From contig NZ_KB911584.1 in the NCBI RefSeq assembly GCF_000383615.1, positions 62,001-126,000 of the forward strand: 64,000 nt of DNA, given 5' to 3'. The notes under the pieces are model-generated. The model saw only the letters and a program-made list of their open reading frames with translations. It did no database searches and was not told the DNA's origin. Positions 1-7,660 of this stretch are shown in pieces (the stretch's first letter is position 1; each line of letters opens with the position of its first letter). The position numbers and the translations under genes are program-made. The stretch comes from Streptomyces canus 299MFChir4.1. GTDB taxonomy: Bacteria; Actinomycetota; Actinomycetes; Streptomycetales; Streptomycetaceae.

Positions 1-458
1 GCCACGACGAACTGTTCGACTGGACCGGGCGGCTGATGGACGAGGTGATCACCCCGCTGGGCCGCGACGAGACCGCGCACTACGCCGTCTACGACTGGCA
101 CGCCCGCCGCTTCGGACCGTCCCGCGCCCTGCCGCCGGCGCCGGTGATCCTCCTGGAGGGGGTCGGCGCGGGCCGACGCGCGCTGCGGCCGTACCTGGCC
201 CGACTGCTGTGGATGGAGCTGTCCCCCGAGGAGTCCTGGGCACGCGGCCGCTCCCGGGACGGCGTGGAACAGCGGGAGTTCTGGGAGGGATGGGTCACGG
301 CGGAACAACGGCATTTCGCCGAAGACCCCTCCCGGCCCTACGCCGACCTCCTGGTACGGCAGTGCCAGAAGGGATACACGCTCACCAAAGGGCCTGCCGG
401 GACCGTTGGACCGGACCACGAGGTCACCCACGGTGACGGCCCGGCGGCAATGTGTTGA
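1..458 (+). CDS. P-loop kinase-like protein (uridine kinase family), 5' end outside window
   Basis: Open reading frame entering from the left edge (frame begins at base 3) and ending at TGA 456-458; about 152 residues are visible. What is present looks like the C-terminal half of the small actinobacterial uridine-kinase-like ATP-binding proteins: a hydrophobic strand ending in 'VILLEGVGAGR' (a Walker-B-like strand with the acidic residue), then 'LWMELSPEESWARGR', which fits the lid and nucleoside-binding part of P-loop kinases, and 'ADLLV' near the end. The Walker A loop would lie upstream, outside the window, so the kinase call rests on the distal half only. The last ~25 residues look low in conservation. 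Substrate unknown. Confidence 0.6.
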   Translation, partial: HDELFDWTGRLMDEVITPLGRDETAHYAVYDWHARRFGPSRALPPAPVILLEGVGAGRRALRPYLARLLWMELSPEESWARGRSRDGVEQREFWEGWVTAEQRHFAEDPSRPYADLLVRQCQKGYTLTKGPAGTVGPDHEVTHGDGPAAMC

Positions 459-507
459 ACCTGTGAAGACCCACCAGTAGGAACTTGCCTGAGTCGCCCA
501 ACTCCGC

Positions 508-537
508 TTGACCGAGGGGCCGTACAGGTCTTACGTT
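508..537 (+). promoter_or_regulatory. vegetative-type promoter (-35 TTGACC, -10 TACGTT)
   Basis: TTGACC at 508-513 and TACGTT at 532-537 are separated by 18 bases, a good fit to the main sigma factor (HrdB) consensus TTGACn/TAnnnT. Transcription should start near 544, only ~30 bases before the hairpin at 573-610. No start codon with a ribosome binding site follows, so the promoter most likely drives a short untranslated RNA. Confidence 0.55.
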
Positions 538-543
538 CTGAAT

Positions 544-615
544 GTGCGGCCGTTCGAGGCCGCCCGCAGTCGCGAAGCCCCCGGTTGTTCCCCCGTGATC
601 GGGGGCTTCGTTCTG
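544..615 (+). ncRNA. candidate ~70-nt small RNA
   Basis: Between the promoter at 508-537 and a terminator hairpin there is room for an RNA of about 70 nt. It would hold a short hairpin (6-bp stem GCGGCC/GGCCGC, 546-563, loop GTTCGA) and a 10-bp terminator-like hairpin (573-582/601-610) whose 18-nt loop carries a CCCCC run, followed by TTCT. A C-rich loop is reminiscent of the actinobacterial 6C sRNA, but only one loop here is C-rich and I cannot establish homology. Alternatively the terminator simply serves the gene ending at 458. Confidence 0.45.
573..610 (+). terminator. intrinsic terminator hairpin
   Basis: Perfect 10-bp inverted repeat CGAAGCCCCC/GGGGGCTTCG with an 18-base loop, followed by TTCTG. 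It lies downstream of the kinase-like gene and of the candidate small RNA and could end either transcript. Confidence 0.7.
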
Positions 616-890
616 CCCTCACACGGATTTCCGGACGCCGTGAGGCGCGATTCGCTCACCCTCGGTCACCACCCGCGGTGCGCCTCATCTGCTCCCACCT
701 CGCCAAACGGCCTGTACGGCACCCTACGGCGAGCGACACCACCGCAGGTACGATGCCCTCGGTGCGACCTACGGACGACTGCGCTGCGCACCGTTGCAAC
801 TCCGGTCCGCGGCACAGCGGTTGGACGAAGGCGGCCACCGGGCGTCGGCCCGGTGGTGAAACCACGGGGGCACGGTTTGTGGGGGACGTG
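611..890 (+). other. gene-free upstream region of the AAA ATPase gene
   Basis: I see no convincing gene here. A frame continues open upstream of 891, but its residues look like non-coding GC-rich translation. A 9-bp inverted repeat, CCACCGGGC/GCCCGGTGG (835-843/848-856, loop GTCG), lies 34 bases before the likely start codon and may fold in the 5' leader. No clear -35/-10 pair was found. Confidence 0.4.
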
Positions 891-2756
891 ATGGATTTCG
901 GCACGCAGGGCCCCGAGGCCCCGGCCGACCTCGCCTGGCTGCGAGGTGTGGACGCCTACACGATGGGCGCCTATCCACAGGCGGAGGAGGAGTTCCGGGC
1001 CGCGGTACGGATCGATCCCGGGATGGCCGACGGCTGGCTCGGACTGCACGCGCTGCGCGTCGACACGACGACCGCGCTGCTCAGGATGTTCCGGCACCGC
1101 GAGCGTTTCGGCGAACAGCGCGCACGGCACCGACGCACCCTCAACTCCTGGTACTGGCTGGGGTGGTGGGTGCAACCGGTCCTGGAGAGCCCGCGCGACC
1201 TGCTGCTCGCGCACGCCTCGCACTGGCTGGACGGCCGGCATGTCCCCGAGCTGGACCGGGCCCTCGCGGGCCTGCCACCGGTGGACACCGACCATCAGGT
1301 CCGCTTTCTGCACGCCTGCCGCGCCTATCTCGTCAAGGACTGGGATCAACTGGTCCGGCACACCGACCCGTTGATCGACGACGCCATGCTCGGCATCGAG
1401 GCCGGCCTGTTCGGCGGCATGGCCCGGGTCCGCCTGGAGATGTACGGCCAGGCCGAACCGCTGCTCTCGGCGGCCCTGATGCGCTGTCGCAGCGAGCAGC
1501 CCCAGCGCAAGGAGCTGCGGTACTGGCTGGCCCGGGCGCACGAGGGGACGGGCCGGTCGGCGGCCGCGCTCCCCCTCTACCGGGCCGTGCACCGCGTCGA
1601 CCCCGCGTTCATGGACACCTCCGCCCGGCTCGCCGCGATCGCCGAGGCCGACGGGTACGACGACCCGGCCGACCTCGCGGCGATCACGCTCACCGGGTTC
1701 GGCCAGGACGTGCTGGACGGACCCGACGGCATCGATCCGCTGTTCGGTGTCGAGGGGCGGGAGCTGAAGCTCTCCGACCCGGAGCCGCCGCCGACCGGTC
1801 CGCTGCCCCCGATGACCGACCCGGCCGGACGCGAGCGGTCCGGAGTACCGGCGGGGCCGCTGCCGGCGGGGCCCACCGATCCCGTCTTACTGGAGGAGGC
1901 GCTCACCGAGCTGGAGCGCATGGTGGGGCTGGAGCCGGTGAAGCGCCAGGTCAAGGCCCTGTCCGCCCAGTTGAACATGGCCCGTCTGCGCGCCGGGCAG
2001 GGCCTGCCGGTCCAGCCGCCCAAACGTCATTTCGTCTTCTCCGGGCCCTCTGGCACCGGCAAGACCACGGTGGCCCGCATCCTCGGGCGCGTCTTCTACG
2101 CCCTCGGCCTGCTCGGCGGCGACCATCTGGTGGAGGCACAGCGGGCAGACCTCGTCGGGGAGTACCTCGGCCAGACCGCGGTCAAGGCGAACGAACTGAT
2201 CGACTCGGCCCTCGGTGGCGTCCTCTTCGTCGACGAGGCGTACTCGCTCTCCAACTCCGGTTACGGCAAGGGGGACGCGTACGGCGACGAGGCACTCCAG
2301 GTGCTGCTGAAGCGGGCCGAGGACAACCGTGACCACCTGGTCGTGATCCTGGCGGGCTACCCGGAGGGCATGGACCGTCTGCTCGGCGCCAACCCGGGGC
2401 TCTCCTCCCGCTTCACGACCCGCGTCGACTTCCCGTCGTACCGTCCCCTCGAACTCACCTCCATCGGCGAGGTGCTGGCGGCGGAGAACGGTGACGTCTG
2501 GGACGAGGAGGCGCTGGACGAGCTGCGCTCCATCGCCGGGCACGTGGTGGACCAGGGCTGGATCGACGAGCTGGGCAACGGGCGGTTCCTGCGGACGCTC
2601 TACGAGAAGAGCTGCGCGTATCGGGATCTCCGGTTGTCGACCTATCCGGGGATGCTGAGCCGCGACGACTTGTCGACACTGCGGCTGCCGGATCTGATGC
2701 AGGCGTACGGGGAGGTCTTGTCGGGGCGGGGGCCGCAGGATCCGTCGGCGATGTAG
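891..2756 (+). CDS. EccA-like AAA+ ATPase (CbxX/CfqX family) with N-terminal TPR-like domain
   Basis: 621 residues from ATG 891 (an adjacent GTG at 888 is possible). Residues ~10-290 are helical and TPR-like, starting with a recognisable repeat ('GAYPQAEEEFRAAVRIDP'). Residues ~345-610 form an AAA+ module with Walker A 'GPSGTGKTT' (about residue 385), Walker B 'GGVLFVDEAYSL' (about 443), and a sensor/arginine region 'GLSSRFTTRVDF'. The two-part plan and length match EccA, the cytoplasmic ATPase of type VII (ESX) secretion, and the CbbX/CfqX relatives; no EccB-E, WXG100 or RuBisCO gene is in the window. A Pro/Gly-rich linker (about 295-345) joins the halves. It probably remodels a protein complex; the substrate is unknown. 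It converges on the CNNM genes. Confidence 0.85.
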   Translation: MDFGTQGPEAPADLAWLRGVDAYTMGAYPQAEEEFRAAVRIDPGMADGWLGLHALRVDTTTALLRMFRHRERFGEQRARHRRTLNSWYWLGWWVQPVLESPRDLLLAHASHWLDGRHVPELDRALAGLPPVDTDHQVRFLHACRAYLVKDWDQLVRHTDPLIDDAMLGIEAGLFGGMARVRLEMYGQAEPLLSAALMRCRSEQPQRKELRYWLARAHEGTGRSAAALPLYRAVHRVDPAFMDTSARLAAIAEADGYDDPADLAAITLTGFGQDVLDGPDGIDPLFGVEGRELKLSDPEPPPTGPLPPMTDPAGRERSGVPAGPLPAGPTDPVLLEEALTELERMVGLEPVKRQVKALSAQLNMARLRAGQGLPVQPPKRHFVFSGPSGTGKTTVARILGRVFYALGLLGGDHLVEAQRADLVGEYLGQTAVKANELIDSALGGVLFVDEAYSLSNSGYGKGDAYGDEALQVLLKRAEDNRDHLVVILAGYPEGMDRLLGANPGLSSRFTTRVDFPSYRPLELTSIGEVLAAENGDVWDEEALDELRSIAGHVVDQGWIDELGNGRFLRTLYEKSCAYRDLRLSTYPGMLSRDDLSTLRLPDLMQAYGEVLSGRGPQDPSAM

Positions 2757-2762
2757 TTCGTT

Positions 2763-2863
2763 GGCTGCGGGCCGGTGGGGGCTTGTCGCGCAGTTCCCCG
2801 CGCCCCTGAAAGCAGTGGGCACAGCGCGGGGAATCACGCCATAGCCCCCACTCGGCCGCAGCC
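2763..2863. terminator. long imperfect stem-loop between convergent genes, containing a Streptomyces-type intergenic repeat
   Basis: Nested complementary arms (GGCTGCGG 2763-2770 with CCGCAGCC near 2856-2863, TGGGGGCT 2776-2783 with AGCCCCCA 2843-2850, TTCCCCGCGC 2794-2803 with GCGCGGGGAA 2824-2833) make one long hairpin filling the gap between two convergent genes. It probably acts as a bidirectional terminator. A 23-base core at 2785-2807 recurs perfectly, inverted, at 36132-36154; similar cores are, to my recollection, common in Streptomyces intergenic regions. Confidence 0.65.
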
Positions 2864-2869
2864 GAAGAA

Positions 2870-3946
2870 CTACGACGCCAGCGCTTCCTCACTGCTCCGA
2901 GGCTCGGTGACCCGGACCTCCGGCAGGTCCCGGTGCGCGGGGTCCCGGACCTCGCCGACCAGCAGCTCCAGTACGTCCTCCAGGGCGACCAGACCCAGCA
3001 CCTTGCCGGACCCGTCCGCGACCTGGGCGAGGTGGGTCGCCGCACGCCGCATCACCGTGAGGGCGTCGTCGAGCGGCAGGTCGGACCTGAGCTTCGTCAT
3101 CGGCCGCCAGATCTGCTGGGGCACCGCCCGCTGCGAGTCCTCCAGGTCCAGTACGTCCTTCACGTGCAGGTACCCCATGAAGGCGCCGTTCTCCGCGGCG
3201 ACCGGGAAGCGTGAGTACCCGGTACGGCCGGTGAGTTCGATGATCTGGCCCGGGGTCACCGAGGGGCGCACCGTCACCAGGGACTCGCGCTTGAGCAGGA
3301 CGTCCGTCACGGGGCGCGAGCCCAGTTCCAGCGCGTCCTCCAGGCGTTCCTGTTCCTCGGGGTCCAGCAGGCCGGCCTGGCCGGAGTCCTCCACCAGCCG
3401 GTTCAGCTGTTCGCTGGTGAACACGGCCTCGACCTCGTCCTTGGGCTCGACGTTGAAGAGCCGCAGGATGGCCCGGGCGCAGGCGCCGAGGGAGAGGGTG
3501 ATCGGCCTGCAGAGGCGGGCGAAGTAGACGAGGCCCGGGCTGAGCCACAGCGCGACCTTCTCCGGGGCCGCCATCGCGAGGTTCTTCGGGACCATCTCGC
3601 CGATGACGAGATGGAAGAAGACGACCGCGGCCAGGGCGATGACGTAGCCCAGCGGGTGGATCATGCCGTGCGGCAGGTGGATCCACTCGAAGACCGGCTC
3701 CAGCAGGTGCGCGACCGTCGGTTCGGCGACCGCGCCGAGCGTGAGCGAGCACACGGTGATGCCGAACTGGGCCGCCGCCATCATCTGGGGGAGCCGCTCA
3801 AGGCCGTACAGCACCTGACGTGCCCGTGCCGTGCCGAGCGGTTCGATCTGGCTGCGGCGCACCGAGACGAGCGCGAACTCGGCGCCGACGAAGAAGCCGT
3901 TGGCGAGCACGAGCAGCCCGGCGAAGAGGAGTTGGAGCACGCTCAT
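2870..3946 (-). CDS. CNNM/HlyC-type membrane protein with CBS pair (short paralogue)
   Basis: 358 residues from ATG 3946. An N-terminal DUF21/CNNM membrane domain (residues ~1-190; opening 'LLFAGLLVLANGFFVGAEFALVSVRRSQIE', with the family's small-residue segments and 'FHLVIGEMVPKNLA') is followed by a CBS-domain pair (about 205-340, 'PVTDVLLKRESLVTVRP'). The C-terminal CorC/HlyC transporter-associated domain present in the upstream paralogue is missing here. CNNM proteins are linked to Mg2+ (and Na+) transport; the older label is haemolysin C. The start codon overlaps the stop of the upstream paralogue by 4 nt (ATGA), so the two are translationally coupled and may form a heterodimer. Confidence 0.88.
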   Translation of the reverse strand: MSVLQLLFAGLLVLANGFFVGAEFALVSVRRSQIEPLGTARARQVLYGLERLPQMMAAAQFGITVCSLTLGAVAEPTVAHLLEPVFEWIHLPHGMIHPLGYVIALAAVVFFHLVIGEMVPKNLAMAAPEKVALWLSPGLVYFARLCRPITLSLGACARAILRLFNVEPKDEVEAVFTSEQLNRLVEDSGQAGLLDPEEQERLEDALELGSRPVTDVLLKRESLVTVRPSVTPGQIIELTGRTGYSRFPVAAENGAFMGYLHVKDVLDLEDSQRAVPQQIWRPMTKLRSDLPLDDALTVMRRAATHLAQVADGSGKVLGLVALEDVLELLVGEVRDPAHRDLPEVRVTEPRSSEEALAS

Positions 3947-5277
3947 CGGGCGGCCTCCATGACGTTGACCGCAGGAACCGTGCGGACCAGGCGGACCCGC
4001 TCGGCACGGTAGTGCCCGACCTGGCGGACGGTGAGCCGCCAGCCGGGCAGTTCGGCCCGGTCGCCGACGGCGGGGATACGGCCGAGCAGGTCGGCGACCA
4101 GCCCGGCGACGGTCTCGTACGGCCCCTCGGGCACGTCGAGGCCTATGCGCTGGAGGATGTCGACCCGGCAGCTGCCGTCGGCGTCCCAGGCGAGGCGGCC
4201 GTCCTCGGGCGGGGCGGCGGCGAGTTCGGGGACGTCCTGACCGTCGTGCTCGTCGCGGACCTCGCCGACGATCTCCTCGACGATGTCCTCCAGGGTGACC
4301 ACGCCGGCGGTGCCGCCGTACTCGTCGACGACGACGGCGATGGGCTGCTCGCTGCGCAGCTGGGCCAGGAGGGGCTGGACGGGGAGGGTCTCGGGCACCA
4401 GCAGCGCCGGGCGGGCGATGCGGGCGACGGGGGTGCGCAGCCGGTCCTGGACCGGGACGGCCAGGGCGTCCTTGAGGTGGACCATGCCGACGATCTCGTC
4501 GATCTTCTCCCGGTAGACGGGGAAGCGGGACAGGCCGGTGGCGCGGGTGAGGTTGACGACGTCCTCGGCGGTGGCCGAGGCCTGGAGCGAGCTGACCTTC
4601 ACGCGCGGGGTCATGACGTGCTGCGCGGTCAGCTCGGCGAGCGAGAGGGTGCGCACGAACAGGTCCGCGGTGTCCTGCTCCAGGGTTCCCGCCTGGGCCG
4701 AGTGGCGGGCCAGGGAGACCAGCTCGCCGGGGGTGCGGGCGGAGGCCAGTTCGTCGGCCGGCTCGATGCCGAGGGCGCGGACGAGGCGGTTGGCGACCGC
4801 GTTCAGAGCGGCGATCACCGGCCGGAACAGGCGGGCGAAAGCGTGCTGCGGGCCGGCCACGAAGCGGGCGACCTGCATCGGCTTGGACACCGCCCAGTTC
4901 TTGGGCACGAGTTCACCGATCACCATCTGCACGGCCGAGGCGAGCAGCATGCCGACGACGACGGCCACGCCGGAGACGGCGCCCTCGGGGACGCCGAGGG
5001 CCGTGAACGGGCCGTGCAGCAGCTGCGCGAGGGCCGGTTCGGCGAGCATGCCGACGACGAGGGAGGTGATGGTGATGCCGAGCTGGGTGCCGGAGAGCTG
5101 GAACGACAGCTCCTTGAGCGACTCGGCGACCCTGCGGGCACGACGGTCGCCTTCCGCGGCGGCCTTCTCGGCGTCCGTGGCCTCGACGGTGACGAGGCCG
5201 AACTCGGCCGCCACGAAGAAGCCGTTGGCGAGAATCAGCAGGAACGCCGCTCCCAGGAGCAGCAAGGGGATGGTCAT
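3943..5277 (-). CDS. CNNM/HlyC-type membrane protein with CBS pair and CorC_HlyC domain
   Basis: 444 residues from ATG 5277. Domains in order: DUF21/CNNM membrane domain (residues ~1-200; '[21 protein letters not shown]' at the N-terminus, '[14 protein letters not shown]' later), a CBS pair (~215-340; '[14 protein letters not shown]' and '[20 protein letters not shown]' mark it), and a C-terminal CorC_HlyC domain (~355-430). Length and order are typical of bacterial CorC/YfjD-like Mg2+ transport proteins. It is the first gene of a two-gene unit with the shorter paralogue. Two GATATCTCG elements lie immediately upstream and may be an operator. Confidence 0.9.
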   Translation of the reverse strand: MTIPLLLLGAAFLLILANGFFVAAEFGLVTVEATDAEKAAAEGDRRARRVAESLKELSFQLSGTQLGITITSLVVGMLAEPALAQLLHGPFTALGVPEGAVSGVAVVVGMLLASAVQMVIGELVPKNWAVSKPMQVARFVAGPQHAFARLFRPVIAALNAVANRLVRALGIEPADELASARTPGELVSLARHSAQAGTLEQDTADLFVRTLSLAELTAQHVMTPRVKVSSLQASATAEDVVNLTRATGLSRFPVYREKIDEIVGMVHLKDALAVPVQDRLRTPVARIARPALLVPETLPVQPLLAQLRSEQPIAVVVDEYGGTAGVVTLEDIVEEIVGEVRDEHDGQDVPELAAAPPEDGRLAWDADGSCRVDILQRIGLDVPEGPYETVAGLVADLLGRIPAVGDRAELPGWRLTVRQVGHYRAERVRLVRTVPAVNVMEAAR

Positions 5278-5287
5278 GCCGCCGCCT

Positions 5288-5310
5288 CGATATCTCGCGG
5301 GATATCTCGG
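5288..5310 (-). promoter_or_regulatory. tandem GATATCTCG element upstream of the CNNM pair
   Basis: GATATCTCG occurs at 5289-5297 and 5301-5309, 12 bases (about one helical turn) apart, each holding the palindrome GATATC. The pair sits 11-32 bases upstream of the start codon at 5277, where a bound repressor would block transcription or initiation. No regulator gene is adjacent; the factor is unknown. Confidence 0.4.
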
Positions 5311-5389
5311 GAGGGGGCGGCGCAGGTACTACAGGACGATCCGTCCATCGCTGGAGGGAGTCACTCCTCGGGTAGCAGGAACAACGAGA

Positions 5390-5419
5390 GGCGGAGGCGC
5401 AAGGAAAAACGCCTCCGCC
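5390..5419 (-). terminator. intrinsic terminator after the rib-his operon
   Basis: Perfect 10-bp inverted repeat GGCGGAGGCG/CGCCTCCGCC with a 10-base A-rich loop. It lies ~50 bases beyond the last gene (stop at 5470) of the leftward operon and before the CNNM pair, so it separates the two transcription units. Confidence 0.75.
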
Positions 5420-5469
5420 AACAGATTAATCAAGACATGGCCGACTGCGGCAGGGTGGAAGCCCCTGAG

Positions 5470-5946
5470 TCAGCCCTGATCTTCGTCGGAGCGGGCGGTG
5501 GAGCGGGCCTCGGCGAGCGCCCGCAGGGCCTTCGCGTCGGCGATGGCCTGCTGTTTCGCGATGCCCGGCTGGATGCCGAGCGCGGGCAGGCTGGTGCCGT
5601 CACTCAGGTTCAGGAAGACCCAGGGGTCGCCCGGGCGGAGGTTCACCTGGATGATCTCGGCCCACGCCAGATGCCGGCGGCCGGCGATGTTCTGGACGGT
5701 GACACCGGACTCGTCGGCGACGACCTTCACCCTCGCCAGCAGGAACAGCACACCGGCGAGCAGGGCCGCGGTGAAGATGAAGCTCAGGCGCTCGCCGGGG
5801 CCCAGCTGCTCCAGCAGGAGAGCGATCACCGTGATGGTCACGAAGATCGCGACACCCGCGGTGATCAGCACGGCACGGGTGCGGCCCGGCCGGAAGGTGA
5901 CGGGGAGGGTGGGCGGTTCGGAGGACATCTGCGGCACTTCCCTCAC
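5470..5946 (-). CDS. PH-domain-like membrane protein, last gene of the rib-his operon
   Basis: 158 residues from GTG 5946, which overlaps the hisG stop (GTGA); ATG 5928 is an alternative start. Two hydrophobic segments (about residues 27-46 and 54-71) are followed by a bacterial PH-like module of roughly 65 residues ('VVADESGVTVQNIAGRRHLAWAEI' region, then 'DPWVFLNLSDG'). A short charged tail ends the protein. The role is unknown; such proteins are conserved next to hisG in streptomycetes, as I recall, but nothing visible ties it to histidine or riboflavin synthesis. A second PH-like membrane protein lies in the pyr operon (52855-53433). Confidence 0.7.
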   Translation of the reverse strand: MREVPQMSSEPPTLPVTFRPGRTRAVLITAGVAIFVTITVIALLLEQLGPGERLSFIFTAALLAGVLFLLARVKVVADESGVTVQNIAGRRHLAWAEIIQVNLRPGDPWVFLNLSDGTSLPALGIQPGIAKQQAIADAKALRALAEARSTARSDEDQG

Positions 5947-6800
5947 AGACGGCAGGCGTGGATGGCCGTCGTCAGGATGGCCCGCGCGCCGATGTCGTAC
6001 AGATCGTCCATGATCCGCTGCGCCTCCTTGGCGGGGACCATCGCGCGAACGGCGACCCAGCCCTCGTTGTGCAGCGGGGAGACGGTCGGCGACTCCAGGC
6101 CCGGCGTGAGCGCGACGGCCTTCTCCAGCTGCTCGACGCGGCAGTCGTAGTCCATCATCACGTACGTCCGCGCCACCAGGACGCCCTGGAGGCGGCGCAG
6201 GAACTGCTGGACCTTCGACTCCGCGGCCTCCTCGGTGTCGGCGCCGGTGCGGCGGATGACGACGGCCTCGGACTTCATGATGGGCTCGCCGAACACCTCC
6301 AGGCCCGCGTTGCGCAGGCTGGTGCCGGTCTCGACGACGTCCGCGATGACCTCGGCGACCCCGAGCTCGATCGCGGTCTCGACGGCGCCGTCGAGGTGGA
6401 CGACGGAAGCGTCGATGCCGCCCGCGGCGAGGTGCCCGGCGACGATCCCCTCGTAGGAGGTGGCGACCGTCTTGCCCTTGAGGTCCTCGACGCCGTTCGC
6501 GGTGCCCGGCTTGGAGGCGAAGCGGAAGGTGGAGCGGGCGAAGCCGAGCGGGAGGATCTCCTCGGCGTCGGCGCCGGAGTCGACCAGCAGGTCACGGCCG
6601 GTGATGCCGATGTCGAGCTGACCGGAGGAGACGTAGATCGCGATGTCCCGGGGGCGGAGGTAGAAGAACTCCACGTCGTTGACCGGGTCGACGATCCGCA
6701 GTTCCTTGGACTCGCGGCGCTGCTGGTAGCCGGCCTCATGCAGCATGTCCGCCGCAGGGCCTGACAGGGAACCCTTGTTGGGGACGGCGATGCGCAGCAT
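5943..6800 (-). CDS. hisG: ATP phosphoribosyltransferase, long form
   Basis: 285 residues from ATG 6800. First step of histidine synthesis: ATP + PRPP to phosphoribosyl-ATP. The N-terminal catalytic part holds 'LRIAVPNKGSLS', 'LDIGITGRDLLVDSGAD' and the phosphate-binding 'KTVATSYEGIVAGHLA' region. The last ~75 residues ('VLVARTYVMMDYDCRVEQLE' onward) are the ACT-like regulatory domain that marks the long, histidine-inhibited, hexameric form not needing HisZ. hisE is 44 bases upstream in the same operon. Confidence 0.97.
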   Translation of the reverse strand: MLRIAVPNKGSLSGPAADMLHEAGYQQRRESKELRIVDPVNDVEFFYLRPRDIAIYVSSGQLDIGITGRDLLVDSGADAEEILPLGFARSTFRFASKPGTANGVEDLKGKTVATSYEGIVAGHLAAGGIDASVVHLDGAVETAIELGVAEVIADVVETGTSLRNAGLEVFGEPIMKSEAVVIRRTGADTEEAAESKVQQFLRRLQGVLVARTYVMMDYDCRVEQLEKAVALTPGLESPTVSPLHNEGWVAVRAMVPAKEAQRIMDDLYDIGARAILTTAIHACRL

Positions 6801-6844
6801 GAGGTCGGCTTCCTTTGCTCTCAGGGGTGGTTTCGGCGCGTGGC

Positions 6845-7117
6845 TTACAGGTGGGCGTAGACGTCGTCGAGGGAGATCCCGCGCGCGACCATCATCACCT
6901 GGACGTGGTAGAGCAGCTGCGAGATCTCCTCGGCGGCCGCCTCCTTGCCCTCGTACTCGGCGGCCATCCAGACCTCGGCGGCCTCTTCGACGACCTTCTT
7001 GCCGATGGCATGGACGCCCTTGCCGACCAGCTCTGCGGTGCGGGAAGTGGCGGGATCGCCGTTGGCGGCCTTGTGCTGGAGCTCGGTGAAGAGCTCCTCG
7101 AACGTCTTATTGGACAT
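6845..7117 (-). CDS. hisE: phosphoribosyl-ATP pyrophosphohydrolase
   Basis: 90 residues from ATG 7117 (an in-frame GTG at 7129 has no ribosome binding site). Removes pyrophosphate from phosphoribosyl-ATP, the second step of histidine synthesis. The family's acidic motif '[19 protein letters not shown]' binds Mg2+, and '[19 protein letters not shown]' follows. It is a stand-alone HisE, not fused to HisI. It lies between ribH (34 bases upstream) and hisG, so these two histidine genes are transcribed with the riboflavin genes. Confidence 0.96.
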   Translation of the reverse strand: MSNKTFEELFTELQHKAANGDPATSRTAELVGKGVHAIGKKVVEEAAEVWMAAEYEGKEAAAEEISQLLYHVQVMMVARGISLDDVYAHL

Positions 7118-7151
7118 GGTGGCGCCCACTTTACGCGTAAGCCCGGACCAC

Positions 7152-7637
7152 CTAGTGCCACGGTTCAGATACTGAGCGGAGGGTGGCCGCGGTGGCCACC
7201 GCGGCGGTCACCGCCTCGTGCCCCTTGTCCTCGTTCGAGCCCTCGATGCCGGCGCGGTCCAGGGCCTGTTCCTCGGTGTCGCAGGTCAGCACGCCCATGC
7301 CGACGGGGACGCCGGTCTCCACCGAGACCTGGGTGAGGCCCTGGGTGACGCCCTGGCACACGTACTCGAAGTGCGGGGTGCCGCCGCGGATGACGACACC
7401 GAGGGCGACGATCGCGTCGTAGCCGCGGCCCGCGAGGACCTTGGCGACGACCGGGAGCTCCCAGCTGCCGGGGACCCTGAGCAGGGTCGGCTCGTCGATG
7501 CCCAGGTCGTGCAGGGCCCGCAGGGCGCCGTCGACCAGTCCGTCCATCACCTTCTCGTGCCACTGCGCCGCGATGACGGCGACCCGAAGGTCACCCACGT
7601 TGCGTACGGACAGCTCCGGTGCACCCTTGCCGCTCAC
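7152..7637 (-). CDS. ribH: 6,7-dimethyl-8-ribityllumazine synthase
   Basis: 161 residues from GTG 7637, preceded by a GAGGAGA ribosome binding site. Condenses 5-amino-6-ribitylaminouracil with 3,4-dihydroxy-2-butanone 4-phosphate to the riboflavin precursor. The family motifs are '[15 protein letters not shown]' (substrate loop), '[14 protein letters not shown]' with the catalytic His in its phosphate-binding surroundings, and '[14 protein letters not shown]'. Normal length for an icosahedral lumazine synthase. Confidence 0.98.
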   Translation of the reverse strand: MSGKGAPELSVRNVGDLRVAVIAAQWHEKVMDGLVDGALRALHDLGIDEPTLLRVPGSWELPVVAKVLAGRGYDAIVALGVVIRGGTPHFEYVCQGVTQGLTQVSVETGVPVGMGVLTCDTEEQALDRAGIEGSNEDKGHEAVTAAVATAATLRSVSEPWH

Positions 7638-7660
7638 GTTCTGGACTCTCCTCGAAGTGC

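Noticed and set aside
546..563. tRNA T-arm (GTTCGA)
   Set aside because: The flanking stem is 6 bp with no acceptor, D or anticodon arms; it is a plain hairpin.
544..615. Firm assignment of the small RNA as 6C RNA
   Set aside because: Only one hairpin loop is C-rich and I cannot run the covariance model.
585..890. N-terminal extension of the AAA protein to 585
   Set aside because: The frame is open, but the residues look like non-coding GC-rich translation and overlap the terminator at 573-610; the TPR-like domain begins just after 891.
3820..6150. 776-codon rightward open frame
   Set aside because: It is antisense to the CNNM pair, the PH-domain gene and the end of hisG, with repetitive Gly/Asp/Val-rich translation typical of third-position GC bias.
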